From Ilyomonas sp965199845 (lineage in GTDB: Bacteria > Bacteroidota > Bacteroidia > Chitinophagales > Chitinophagaceae), in contig CBDATZ010000054.1 in the NCBI GenBank assembly GCA_965199845.1, positions 186,001 through 250,000 on the forward strand: a DNA stretch of 64,000 bases, in the 5' to 3' direction. Positions 35,660-44,197 of this stretch are shown here, in pieces. The translations under genes and the position numbers were made by a program. Below the pieces are notes generated by a model. The model saw only the letters and a list, made by a program, of their open reading frames with translations, was not told where the DNA came from and searched no databases. The stretch's first letter is position 1, and the number at the start of each line of letters is the position of its first letter.

Positions 35660-35860
35660 TTATTTACTTTTATTTAGTAAAATCAAACCAATAATAATGC
35701 TGATAATTCCAAATGCTATATTTATAATTCTATTATAGTTCTTAAACTTCTTAATATCGTTGTAAAGAAAAAATTCCCATACTGCTTTGCCTCTGTTTAA
35801 TATTCCTAATACAAGAGATAAAAATCTTAAACCAAAGAAGAATATACAATCAAAACTCAT
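35660..35860 (-). CDS. Small membrane protein cotranscribed with sucB
   Basis: 66 residues, with two hydrophobic segments (about 6-20 and 45-60, ending ISIIIGLILLNKSK). Begins 7 bases after the sucB stop and is directly followed by a strong terminator, which supports a real last gene of the unit. No family recognised. It could be a small inner-membrane protein unrelated in role to the dehydrogenase. Confidence 0.55.
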   Translation of the reverse strand: MSFDCIFFFGLRFLSLVLGILNRGKAVWEFFLYNDIKKFKNYNRIINIAFGIISIIIGLILLNKSK

Positions 35861-35867
35861 TGTAATA

Positions 35868-37484
35868 TTATACTTCCAATAAAGTCTTCACCGGATCTTT
35901 TCCAAACAACAATAACTCTGGATTTTCCAGCAATTCTTTTACACGAACTAAGAAGCTAACACTTTCGCGTCCATCAATAATACGGTGGTCATAACTCAAC
36001 GCCACATACATCATCGGGCGAATTACAACCTGGCCGTTTACTGCCATCGGGCGTTCCTGTATTTTATGCATACCGAGAATCGCGCTCTGCGGCAGATTAA
36101 TAATCGGCGTACTCATCAAACTACCAAACACGCCGCCGTTTGTTATAGTAAATGTGCCGCCTTGTAATTCTTCCATAGTCAGTTTACCGTCGCGCGCTTT
36201 ACCAGCCAGTTCAATTACTTTCTTTTCAATCTCCGCCATGCTCATACTTTCTACATTACGCATTACCGGAACGGTTAAACCGCGCGGCGTACTAACCGCA
36301 ATACTAATATCAGCATAATCATGATAAATAAGAGCTTCGCTATCAATATAAGCATTTACGGCCGGCCATTCGCCCAAAGCAATCGCACAAGCTTTCGCAA
36401 AGAAGCTCATAAAGCCAAGATTTACGCCGTGCGATTCTTTAAACTTGTCTTTATACTGCTTGCGAATGTCCATAATACGCGTCATATCCACTTCGTTAAA
36501 AGTGGTAAGCATCGCGGTTGTATTCTTCGATTCAACAAGCCTGCGGCTGATTGTTCTGCGCAGGTTGCTCATCTTTTCTCTGCGCTCATTACGGCTGTTT
36601 AATTGCTGCCCGTTAACGGCTACTTTACCCGGATTTTGTAATGCTTCCAGTACATCGTGGCGTGTAATTTTTCCGTTAGAACCCGATGGTGTAATCGAAG
36701 AAGGATTTACTTTTTTATCAGCAATCATAGCCGATGCAAGCGGTGTAGCTTTTACATCATTCGGCACATTGGCAACCGGCGCTTCAGAGGCAGGTTTTTG
36801 TTGTGCGGCGGGCGTTTGTACACTTATAATAGGTTCTGCTTTTGCGGCTTGCTGTTCCTGTGCTTTTTCAGCGGCGGGCGCGGCTACATCGGTATTAATA
36901 ACAGCTACCACATCACCAATCTTCAATATGTCACCTTCTTTGGCGCTGGTTTTTAATTCGCCCTGCTCTTCTGCATTCAATTCAAACGTTGCTTTTTCAC
37001 TTTCCAATTCGGCAATCACTTCATCACGCTTTACAAAATCACCATCTTTCTTCACCCATTTCAGCAATGTTACTTCGCTGATAGATTCACCTACCGTCGG
37101 CACTTTCATTTCAATTTCTCCTTTACCGGCTGCTACCGGCTGCGGTTCTACAGGTACAGAAGATTGCGGTTGCGCAGGCGCAGGTTCAGAAACAGCAATA
37201 GGTTCCATAGGTTCCGGCTTTGGTTCTTCCGCAGGTTTTGAAGCTGCCGCACCATTTTCGTTAATACTTGCCAGCACAGTACCAATGGTTAATGTATCGC
37301 CTTCATTTGCCATTGTTTTTAAAACACCAGCTTGTTCAGCATTCACTTCAAATGTAGCTTTCTCGCTTTCCAGTTCAGCTATTACTTCGTCCCGGTTCAC
37401 GTAGTCACCATCTTTTTTCACCCATTTTAAAAGTGTTACTTCATTGATGGACTCGCCTACTGTCGGAACTTTTATATCAATCAT
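35868..37484 (-). CDS. sucB: 2-oxoglutarate dehydrogenase E2 (dihydrolipoyl succinyltransferase), two lipoyl domains
   Basis: Transfers the succinyl group to CoA in the TCA-cycle complex. About 538 residues from ATG 37484 (the frame's earlier TTG start adds 19 unlike residues). It carries two lipoyl domains with the attachment lysine in ELESEKATFE at Lys42 and Lys164, each preceded by KVPTVGESI; a Pro/Ala/Glu-rich linker; an E3-binding domain (ATPLASAMIADKKV ... GKITRHDVLEAL); and the catalytic domain with YDHRIIDGR. E. coli SucB has one lipoyl domain, so two is a variation. The residues around Lys42 and Lys164 are nearly identical, suggesting a duplication. Confidence 0.95.
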   Translation of the reverse strand: MIDIKVPTVGESINEVTLLKWVKKDGDYVNRDEVIAELESEKATFEVNAEQAGVLKTMANEGDTLTIGTVLASINENGAAASKPAEEPKPEPMEPIAVSEPAPAQPQSSVPVEPQPVAAGKGEIEMKVPTVGESISEVTLLKWVKKDGDFVKRDEVIAELESEKATFELNAEEQGELKTSAKEGDILKIGDVVAVINTDVAAPAAEKAQEQQAAKAEPIISVQTPAAQQKPASEAPVANVPNDVKATPLASAMIADKKVNPSSITPSGSNGKITRHDVLEALQNPGKVAVNGQQLNSRNERREKMSNLRRTISRRLVESKNTTAMLTTFNEVDMTRIMDIRKQYKDKFKESHGVNLGFMSFFAKACAIALGEWPAVNAYIDSEALIYHDYADISIAVSTPRGLTVPVMRNVESMSMAEIEKKVIELAGKARDGKLTMEELQGGTFTITNGGVFGSLMSTPIINLPQSAILGMHKIQERPMAVNGQVVIRPMMYVALSYDHRIIDGRESVSFLVRVKELLENPELLLFGKDPVKTLLEV

Positions 37485-37538
37485 GTCAGAGTGTATTAAA
37501 CTTATCTCTTTTACCAATACATATGGAAAAGTGGCTTG

Positions 37539-37573
37539 CAAAACTAATATGAATTACAGAAACGGCTAACAAA
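37539..37573 (-). promoter_or_regulatory. Putative sucB promoter overlapping a hairpin sequence
   Basis: On the reverse strand a -7 box TAGTTTTG (complement of 37539-37546) and a -33 TTTG (complement of 37570-37573) are 23 bases apart, at the upper limit of the Bacteroidota consensus. The region 37554-37592 also forms a 16-bp imperfect palindrome with one bulged base (TTACAGAAACGG.CTAA), so the promoter overlaps a possible operator. The start codon is about 50 bases downstream. Confidence 0.55.
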
Positions 37574-37746
37574 TATTAGCCCGTTTCTGTAATAATCTGT
37601 TTTCTTTTAGATTACTGTTGAGGTTGTTATCTGTTGTATTTCAATTTAACTTTCGTTCCAATTATTCGCCGCACCACCTATGAAGCAATCCTTAAAACCA
37701 TTAAATTATTATGACTAAAATAAATCCGCAGCTCTGCTTCTTTCAT

Positions 37747-37807
37747 CTTGTGTCTTGTATCTTGCTTCTTGTATTCTTGTCCCTTGCATTCTTGAATCTT
37801 GGCTCTT
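37747..37807. repeat. Heptad-phased intergenic repeat, CTTG arm only (locus B)
   Basis: About eight units of the type CTTNNNN (cttgtgt, cttgtat, cttgctt, cttgtat, then tcttgtcc with a slip, cttgcat, cttgaat, cttggct) between the sucB promoter region and the sucA stop. No opposed CAAG arm is visible, so it looks like a one-armed or eroded copy of loci A and C. Confidence 0.7.
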
Positions 37808-37809
37808 AA

Positions 37810-40590
37810 CTAAATACTAAATGCTGTATTAATAATCTCAGCCTGCTCCGATGCATGAACTTTTGAATAACCGGAAGCTGTGGCTGCACTCATATTCCGG
37901 CTGATAACACCGTAATTGATGCTCTTTAAATTCATTTGTAAAAAGGAAGCGGCGCCCATATTCTGTGGCTCTTCCTGAACCCAGAACCAAACGGCTTTAT
38001 TGTATTTTTTATATAAATTCTGCAATTGTTTTTCAGGCAATGGATACAATTGTTCAACGCGAACAATGGCAACATCTTTCCTGTTTTCTTTTGTTTGTTT
38101 TTCGGCTAATTCAAAATACAATTTACCACTGCAGAACAATACTTTCGTTACTTTATTCGCCTCATCTACAAACGCATCATCAATCACTTCTTTAAAACCG
38201 CCGGACGTAAATTCGTTGATATGACTATAACTTCCGGGGTAACGCAAATACGCTTTTGGTGAAAAATTAATCAATGGTTTGCGGAACGACCATTTTGTTT
38301 GTCTTCTTAATAAATGAAACAAATTAGCCGCCGTTGTAACGTTGGAAATTACCATATTCAATTCCGCGCACATTTGTAAAAACCTTTCTAAACGCGCGCT
38401 GCTATGTTCGGGTCCTTGACCTTCATAACCATGCGGCAACAACATCGTTAGACCATTCATACGGCTCCATTTCTGCTCGCCGGCTGATATAAACTGATCA
38501 ATCATGGTTTGTGCGCCGTTGGCAAAATCACCAAACTGTGCTTCCCAGATTACCAATGCGTTTGGATTTGCTAATGCATAACCATATTCAAATCCCAACA
38601 CGCCATATTCGCTTAACAATGAATTGTAGACATTAAATTCCTTTTGTCCTTCGGCAAGATGATTTAAACGATTATAATCTTTATCCGTTACCTCATCGCG
38701 CAATACAGAATGACGATGGCTGAACGTGCCGCGTTTCACATCTTGCCCGCTTAAACGTACGCTGATGCCTTGTGTTAGCAACGAAGCATAAGCCAGCAAT
38801 TCGCCGGTTGCCCAATCTGCTTTTTGTTCGGTTTCAAACAATTTGATTTTATCCTGTAACAGCTTTTCTACTTTGCGAAGCGGTTTAAAATCTGCCGGCC
38901 ATTTCATAATGCCGTCAAATAGATTTCTGAACGTTTCTTCTGTTATGGAAGTATCAGGCGATTTATCGAAATCTGCGGCTGTTGCTTTGCGTAAATTAAG
39001 CCACCATTTTTCAGGTTGCTGAAATTTATAAGGCAACGGATGTTGTTTGATTTCATCCAAACGTTCTTGTAAATCTGACCAGAACTTTTGCTCCATTTGC
39101 TTTGCTAAATCCTGCGCGTCGGCTTCGCCGTGTTCCTTTAAATAACTGATATAGACCTCGCGTGGATTCGGATGTTTTTCAATCAGTTCGTACATGTGCG
39201 GCTGCGTATATTTCGGATCGTCGCCTTCATTATGACCATGGCGACGATAGCAAACCATATCAATAAAAATATCGCTGTTAAACTCCTGGCGATAACGCGT
39301 AGCAATTTCAGAACATTTTACCACAGCTTCCGGATCGTCGCCGTTTACATGCATAACAGGAGCCTGCACCATAGATGCAATGGAAGTACAATAATTTGCG
39401 CTGCGCGCATCATCAAAATCGGTTGTAAAACCAATCTGGTTGTTGATTACAAAGTGAATGGTACCGCCGGTTTTATAACCTTCGAGATTACACATCTGCA
39501 ACACTTCATACACAATTCCCTGACCAGCTATGGAAGCATCGCCATGAATTAATATCGGAAGAATTCTATCGTATTGTTGTTCGTAAAGTAAATCGGCTTT
39601 GGCTCTTGCAAAACCTTCAACTACCGGGTTCACAGCTTCCAGGTGCGAAGGATTCGGCATCAGTTTTACATGAATCTTTTTATCATTTGCGGTTGAAATT
39701 TCACTACCAAAACCCAGGTGATATTTTACATCACCGCTGCCCATAGTTTGATCCATACGCGCCGTACCTTCAAACTCGCTGAAGATTTGTTCGTATGTTT
39801 TACCCAACGTATTGGCAAGCACATTTAACCTGCCACGATGCGCCATACCAATAACAACTTCTTCAACCGTGTTATCGGCAGCCGTTGTAATAATCGTATC
39901 TAAAGCAGGAATGGTTGTTTCGCCACCTTCTAAAGAAAACCGTTTCTGACCAACATATTTGGTATGCAAAAACTTTTCGAAAATGACACCTTCGTTCAGC
40001 TTCTCTAATATTCTTTTTTGCTTTTCTAAAGAAAGCGGTTTGGTAAAGTTGCGCTCCATTTCGTTGGTAAGCCAGTCAACTTTTTTCTGATCGCTGATGT
40101 ATTTAAACTCAATACCAACATGCGTTGCATAAGCGTTTTGCAAATGCTGCAAAATATCTTTCAGCTTCGCATTCGCCAGCCCGATAATTTCGCCGGACTG
40201 AAATGTTTTATCTAAATCTTCTTCGCTTAAACCAAAGAAGCCAAGATCAAGATTGGCGCCTCTGTCTTTACGTTCGCGAATCGGGTTTGTTTTGGCTAAT
40301 AAATGACCTTTATTGCGATAGCCAAGAATCAAACGATATACTTTAATTTCCTGGCGCCAGTTATCGGTAGCAGTCGCTGTTTTTGTTGCGACAGCAGCGC
40401 CGTTGCCGTTTACAGTTCCGTTGCCATTGACTGATCCGTTACCATTTGTACCGGCGGAAACGGCAAAATCGAAGCCTTCAAAAAACTTCTTCATTTCCGG
40501 TTCTATGCTGTCTGGATTGGCAACATAATCGTTGTATAAATTCTCTATAAAAGCCGGGTGAGAATTGGTGATGTAAGAAAAATCTTTCAT
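37810..40590 (-). CDS. sucA: 2-oxoglutarate dehydrogenase E1
   Basis: Thiamine-diphosphate enzyme that decarboxylates 2-oxoglutarate and passes the succinyl group to the E2. 926 residues, normal length. Conserved blocks include MGMAHRGRLNVLANT-type, QDPEAV-like HVNGDDPEAV, YRRHGHNEGDDPKYTQP and LLPHGYEGQGPEHSS. The N-terminal 80 residues contain a linker at about 47-76 made of Asn-Gly repeats (NGNGSVNGNGTVNGNG), which is unusual in composition. The N-terminal E2-binding segment (SHPAFIENLYNDYVANP) is at about 10-30. It precedes sucB in the transcript direction, but a repeat and a promoter separate them, so sucB can also be expressed separately. Confidence 0.97.
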   Translation of the reverse strand: MKDFSYITNSHPAFIENLYNDYVANPDSIEPEMKKFFEGFDFAVSAGTNGNGSVNGNGTVNGNGAAVATKTATATDNWRQEIKVYRLILGYRNKGHLLAKTNPIRERKDRGANLDLGFFGLSEEDLDKTFQSGEIIGLANAKLKDILQHLQNAYATHVGIEFKYISDQKKVDWLTNEMERNFTKPLSLEKQKRILEKLNEGVIFEKFLHTKYVGQKRFSLEGGETTIPALDTIITTAADNTVEEVVIGMAHRGRLNVLANTLGKTYEQIFSEFEGTARMDQTMGSGDVKYHLGFGSEISTANDKKIHVKLMPNPSHLEAVNPVVEGFARAKADLLYEQQYDRILPILIHGDASIAGQGIVYEVLQMCNLEGYKTGGTIHFVINNQIGFTTDFDDARSANYCTSIASMVQAPVMHVNGDDPEAVVKCSEIATRYRQEFNSDIFIDMVCYRRHGHNEGDDPKYTQPHMYELIEKHPNPREVYISYLKEHGEADAQDLAKQMEQKFWSDLQERLDEIKQHPLPYKFQQPEKWWLNLRKATAADFDKSPDTSITEETFRNLFDGIMKWPADFKPLRKVEKLLQDKIKLFETEQKADWATGELLAYASLLTQGISVRLSGQDVKRGTFSHRHSVLRDEVTDKDYNRLNHLAEGQKEFNVYNSLLSEYGVLGFEYGYALANPNALVIWEAQFGDFANGAQTMIDQFISAGEQKWSRMNGLTMLLPHGYEGQGPEHSSARLERFLQMCAELNMVISNVTTAANLFHLLRRQTKWSFRKPLINFSPKAYLRYPGSYSHINEFTSGGFKEVIDDAFVDEANKVTKVLFCSGKLYFELAEKQTKENRKDVAIVRVEQLYPLPEKQLQNLYKKYNKAVWFWVQEEPQNMGAASFLQMNLKSINYGVISRNMSAATASGYSKVHASEQAEIINTAFSI

Positions 40591-40828
40591 GACAAAAGCT
40601 ATTACTTGTTATAATAATATTGTAGGAATGCAGGGTTACTGTATTTCTAAAAAATGTTTACAAATATCGAAAATAAAAAACATGAAACGGTGTAAGATAT
40701 ATAAGATGATCTTATAATTTTTACAAACACTTTAGAATTATTGCAACAATCTGAACGTCAATTTTAGAAAATTTCTCTTTTTCATAAATCATAACAAAAT
40801 AAAATTTCAATAAACAAATTGTAACGCT

Positions 40829-40836
40829 TACTTTTG
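40829..40836 (+). promoter_or_regulatory. -7 box of the rpsT promoter
   Basis: TACTTTTG fits TAnnTTTG and lies 37 bases before the rpsT start, inside the longer TTACTTTTGC also seen before queA and the four-helix membrane protein gene. A -33 element is weak (TTTC near 40805). A short palindrome CCTAAAAATTTAGG (40841-40854) in the leader could fold. Confidence 0.5.
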
Positions 40837-40872
40837 CAGTCCTAAAAATTTAGGAGTTAATTAAATCTATTT

Positions 40873-41130
40873 ATGGCAAACCATAAAGCAACAGAAAAAG
40901 ATGTGCGCCAGGCGGCAAAACGCCGAGACAGAAACCGTTATTACGGTAAAACGACTCGTAATGCCATTCGTGATATTCGTGCTACCAAAGACGAAGCAGC
41001 TTACAACGAAAAACTGCCTCTTACAATTTCTATGATTGATAAGCTGGCTAAAAGAGGCGTTATTCATAAGAACAAAGCAGCCAACCTGAAAAGCAAGCTT
41101 TCTAAGAAAACAGCTTTGCCAACAGCATAA
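40873..41130 (+). CDS. rpsT: 30S ribosomal protein S20
   Basis: 85 residues, MANHKATEKDVRQAAKRRDR then NRYYGKTTRNAI, matching the start and basic helical character of bS20, which binds the 5' domain of 16S rRNA. Monocistronic, as often, and followed by two terminators. Confidence 0.94.
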   Translation: MANHKATEKDVRQAAKRRDRNRYYGKTTRNAIRDIRATKDEAAYNEKLPLTISMIDKLAKRGVIHKNKAANLKSKLSKKTALPTA

Positions 41131-41150
41131 TTTATATCTTTTATTTTTTT

Positions 41151-41180
41151 CGTCCCGGTGAATCTGTCGGGACGTTTTTT
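41151..41180 (+). terminator. rpsT terminator 1
   Basis: A 7-bp stem CGTCCCG / CGGGACG with a 10-base loop followed by TTTTTT, 20 bases beyond the rpsT stop. Confidence 0.85.
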
Positions 41181-41213
41181 ATTTTATCATACTTAACGAT
41201 TCTTTGTTGTAAT

Positions 41214-41240
41214 AAAGCCGGTTTGCACCGGCTTTTGTTT
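41214..41240 (+). terminator. Second terminator after rpsT
   Basis: A 9-bp perfect stem AAAGCCGGT / ACCGGCTTT with TTGC loop, then TTTTG. Tandem terminators here insulate the convergent queA gene. Confidence 0.75.
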
Positions 41241-41398
41241 TGCCACGAAGACATGGAGACACAAAGAATTAAAAAGAATAAAAGAACAAGAAACAAGTTC
41301 TATTGCCACGTTTTTAGAGAGATTTTTTATAGCGATAAAACAAAAGGCACTAAAAGAATTTTCTCTCAGTGCCTTCGAGCCTTTGCGGCTAAAAAAAA
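41238..41398. repeat. Intergenic palindromic block, CCACGAAGAC family
   Basis: The left arm (41242-41300) splits into 7-base units (ccacgaa, gacatgg, agacaca, aagaatt, aaaaaga, ataaaag, aacaaga, aacaagt) and the right arm (41361-41390) into ttctctc, agtgcct, tcgagcc, tttgcgg. The right arm is the partial reverse complement of the left. It fills the gap between the rpsT terminators and the queA stop, with no ORF. Confidence 0.65.
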
Positions 41399-42448
41399 TT
41401 ATACAACCAACATGGCATCGCCATAGCTGAAGAAGCGATACTTGTCTTTAATCGCTTTCTTATAAGCTTCCATAGTTAAATCGTAACCGGCAAATGCGCA
41501 AACCATAATTAACAAGCTGGTTTTAGGAAGATGCAGGTTGGTAATTAAACTATCAGCAATATTAAAATTGTATGGCGGATGAATGAAAATATTCGTCCAG
41601 CCTTCGCTTGGTTTCAATAATTTTTGCGCGGTAAAACTGGTTTCCATCGCACGCATCGTTGTTGTACCGATAGAACAAATACGATGACCTGTTTCTTTAG
41701 CTTTATTTACAATAGCGCAAGCTTCTTCTTCAATACGATAATATTCCGCATCCATTTTATGCTTGCTCAAATCTTCCACTTCAATCGGGCGAAAAGTACC
41801 TAAACCGGTATGCAAAGTAACTTCAGCAAAGCGGATACCTTTTATCTCGCAACGTTTAATTAATTCGCGGCTGAAATGCAGTCCGGCCGTTGGCGGCGCA
41901 ACGGCACCTTCGTGTTTTGCATATACCGTTTGGAAGCGTTCCTTATCTTCTTCATCGGGTTTGCGTTTGATGTATTTTGGCAAAGGCGTTTCACCCAAAA
42001 ACTCAAGCATTTTTTTAAAGCTTTCTTCATCGCTGTCCCAAAGAAAACGAATGGTTCTGCCACGGCTGGTAGTGTTATCAATCACTTCAGCAACCAGCTC
42101 ATCGTTATCACCAAAATATAATTTATTACCAACACGAATCTTTCTTGCGGGATCAACAATTACATCCCATAACCGGTTTGGTTTATTTAATTCGCGAAGC
42201 AAAAATACTTCGATCTTGGCACCGGTTTTTTCCTTGCGGCCATACATACGTGCCGGAAAAACTTTGGTGTTGTTTACTACAAAAACATCTTTGTCATCAT
42301 AATAATCCAGAATGTCGCGGAAGTGCTTATTCTCCATATTGCCTGTCTTACGGTCAACTACCAAAAGGCGGCTGTCTTCGCGACGTTTGGCTGGATTTTG
42401 AGCAATTAAATTGAGTGGGAGATCGAACTTAAACTGGCTGAGTTTCAT
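41399..42448 (-). CDS. queA: S-adenosylmethionine:tRNA ribosyltransferase-isomerase
   Basis: Adds the ribosyl part of SAM to preQ1 in tRNA to form epoxyqueuosine. 349 residues. Signature blocks AQNPAKRREDSRLLVVDR near 17-34, FVVNNTKVFPARMYGRK, APPTAGLHFS, VTLHTGLGTFRPIE and the Thr/Lys-rich C-terminal part are intact. Length is normal. A reverse-strand -7 box TACTTTTG (complement of 42544-42551) lies about 96 bases upstream. Confidence 0.96.
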   Translation of the reverse strand: MKLSQFKFDLPLNLIAQNPAKRREDSRLLVVDRKTGNMENKHFRDILDYYDDKDVFVVNNTKVFPARMYGRKEKTGAKIEVFLLRELNKPNRLWDVIVDPARKIRVGNKLYFGDNDELVAEVIDNTTSRGRTIRFLWDSDEESFKKMLEFLGETPLPKYIKRKPDEEDKERFQTVYAKHEGAVAPPTAGLHFSRELIKRCEIKGIRFAEVTLHTGLGTFRPIEVEDLSKHKMDAEYYRIEEEACAIVNKAKETGHRICSIGTTTMRAMETSFTAQKLLKPSEGWTNIFIHPPYNFNIADSLITNLHLPKTSLLIMVCAFAGYDLTMEAYKKAIKDKYRFFSYGDAMLVV

Positions 42449-42543
42449 GTGTGCTGCTAATAATTTTTATAAGCAACATTCCATTTCGCCCTTCGTCACC
42501 GGGCTAGTGTCATGTTACGGCATGATAAATTTTGAAAAGGTTG

Positions 42544-42551
42544 CAAAAGTA
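42544..42551 (-). promoter_or_regulatory. -7 box for queA
   Basis: CAAAAGTA is TACTTTTG on the reverse strand. No -33 CAA is at the right distance, so only the -7 element is supported. Confidence 0.35.
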
Positions 42552-42625
42552 AGCATTATTGCGCACATAAATAAAGCCTTTTTTGCAAGTACAGTCGGCT
42601 TTAATGGCTTCTTTATTCTTTATCA

Positions 42626-42656
42626 TTGTTACTTATCCGTCATACTTATACATTTG
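42626..42656 (+). promoter_or_regulatory. Promoter of the GH125-SGNH operon
   Basis: TTG at 42626-42628 and TACATTTG at 42649-42656, separated by 20 bases, match the Bacteroidota -33 and -7 elements. The start codon is 25 bases further on, leaving a very short leader. Confidence 0.6.
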
Positions 42657-42680
42657 CTGTAAACGATTTGTAACCACCTT

Positions 42681-44096
42681 ATGAAAAGAAGAAAATTTAT
42701 TCAACAAACTGTATTTACAGGCGCAGCTTTAAGTTTATCAAAACTTTCATCTGCCAATAATAGCGTTGCTGATTTTCCAACCGTTAGAGTTGACGCATCA
42801 AAACGAAAATTTACAAGCCATGCGGTTGAGAAGGTTATCAGTGAAATCAAATCGAAAATCGGTAATAAAGAAATTGCCTGGATGTTCGAAAATTGCTATC
42901 CAAATACATTAGATACTACGGTTGATTTTGAAATGATTGATGGCAAACCCGATACCTACGTAATTACCGGCGATATAGATGCCATGTGGCTTCGCGATAG
43001 CAGCGCGCAGGTTTGGCCATACATGCGTTTGTGTAAAGAAGATACTGATTTGCAGAAGCTCATACGTGGCGTTATTCACCGGCAGGCAAAATGTATTTTG
43101 AAAGATTCGTATGCCAATGCATTTTATAAAGACGAGAATAAAATAAGCGAATGGAAAGAATCTGACAGAACTGATATGAAGCCCGGCGTACATGAGCGCA
43201 AATGGGAAATTGATAGCTTGTGTTACCCGATACGTTTGTCTTATGGTTACTGGAAAGAAACCGGCGACACATCGCCCTTTGATGATGATTGGGTAAAAGC
43301 GATGCAAACGGTTGTAAAAACATTTACCGAGCAGCAACGCTTAACTGATTTGGGACCTTATCATTTTCAGCGCAAGACAGAATTTGCAACTGATGGTGTT
43401 CCCATGAATGGTTATGGTTACCCGGTGAAACCCGATGGTTTAATATGTTCGATGTTTCGGCCAAGCGACGATGCAACTATTTACGCTTACTTAATTCCAA
43501 GCAATTTATTTGCGCATACTTCTTTACAACAATTAAATGAATTAAGCAAAGCCATTGGTAAACCGATTGATACCAAAGCTTTGATGGCATCGCATTCTGC
43601 TGCTTTGCAAAAAAAGCTGCACATTGTAAAACATCCGCAGTTCGGAGACATTTACGCTTACGAAATCAATGGTTATGGCAGTTACAATTTAATGGATGAT
43701 GCAAATGTTCCATCGCTATTAGGTTTGCCTTATTTGGGTGCGGTTCCGGTTACAGATAAAATCTATCAGAACACAAGAAAATTTGTATTGTCGAAAGACA
43801 ATCCTTTCTTTTTTAAAGGCACAGCCGGCGAAGGCATTGGCGGTCCGCATGTGGGTTTAGATATGATTTGGCCAATGAGCATCATTATGCGCGGACTCAC
43901 TTCAAGCGATGAAAAAGAAATCAAATATTGTTTAGACACGCTTCAGCATACACATAACAAAACAGGATTTATGCACGAGTCGTTTCATAAAGACGATCCT
44001 TCTAAATTCTCGCGTTCCTGGTTTGCCTGGGCAAATACATTGTTTGGAGAATTTGTTTACAAAGTCTATCGCGAACATCCGCAATTGTTGTCTTAA
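42681..44096 (+). CDS. GH125 exo-alpha-1,6-mannosidase
   Basis: 471-residue exported enzyme that trims alpha-1,6-linked mannose from glycans. A Tat-like signal MKRRKFIQQTVFTGAALSLS (about 1-26, RRKF) precedes a domain with the family's typical blocks: ITGDIDAMWLRDSSAQVWPY, KWEIDSLCYPIRLSYGYW, SMFRPSDDATIY, GPHVGLDMIWPMSIIMRGL and MHESFHKDDPSKFSRSWFAW. The (alpha/alpha)6 barrel and length fit the family. It is followed by an SGNH hydrolase, and together they suggest degradation of acylated mannose glycans, though no SusC/D pair is adjacent. Confidence 0.93.
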   Translation: MKRRKFIQQTVFTGAALSLSKLSSANNSVADFPTVRVDASKRKFTSHAVEKVISEIKSKIGNKEIAWMFENCYPNTLDTTVDFEMIDGKPDTYVITGDIDAMWLRDSSAQVWPYMRLCKEDTDLQKLIRGVIHRQAKCILKDSYANAFYKDENKISEWKESDRTDMKPGVHERKWEIDSLCYPIRLSYGYWKETGDTSPFDDDWVKAMQTVVKTFTEQQRLTDLGPYHFQRKTEFATDGVPMNGYGYPVKPDGLICSMFRPSDDATIYAYLIPSNLFAHTSLQQLNELSKAIGKPIDTKALMASHSAALQKKLHIVKHPQFGDIYAYEINGYGSYNLMDDANVPSLLGLPYLGAVPVTDKIYQNTRKFVLSKDNPFFFKGTAGEGIGGPHVGLDMIWPMSIIMRGLTSSDEKEIKYCLDTLQHTHNKTGFMHESFHKDDPSKFSRSWFAWANTLFGEFVYKVYREHPQLLS

Positions 44097-44102
44097 TTAA
44101 AT

Positions 44103-44178
44103 TCAAAAATAAAAAGTAAAAAGACAAAATTTAGCAATCATCAGCTTTCTATTTTTACTTTTATTTTTTGATTTTTTA
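44103..44178. repeat. AT-rich palindrome with 7-base period between GH125 and SGNH genes
   Basis: Left arm units tcaaaaa, taaaaag, taaaaag, acaaaat (44103-44130) match the reverse complement of the right arm (44144-44178). This is the same architecture as the other heptad repeats, with a different word. It lies inside the operon, so it could attenuate the second gene. Confidence 0.5.
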
Positions 44179-44197
44179 CTCTCCAAAATATTCTTTT

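Noticed and set aside
36445..37404. A 319-codon forward ORF opposite sucB
   Set aside because: It is the complement of the repetitive lipoyl/linker region of sucB; its Ser/Phe/Ala-rich composition arises from that coding strand.
37485..37541. Longer start for sucB
   Set aside because: A TTG start adding 19 residues that do not fit before the lipoyl domain, while ATG 37484 gives the family start.
41763..42302. A 179-codon forward ORF opposite queA
   Set aside because: queA is intact on the reverse strand; the forward frame has no family features and no start signal.
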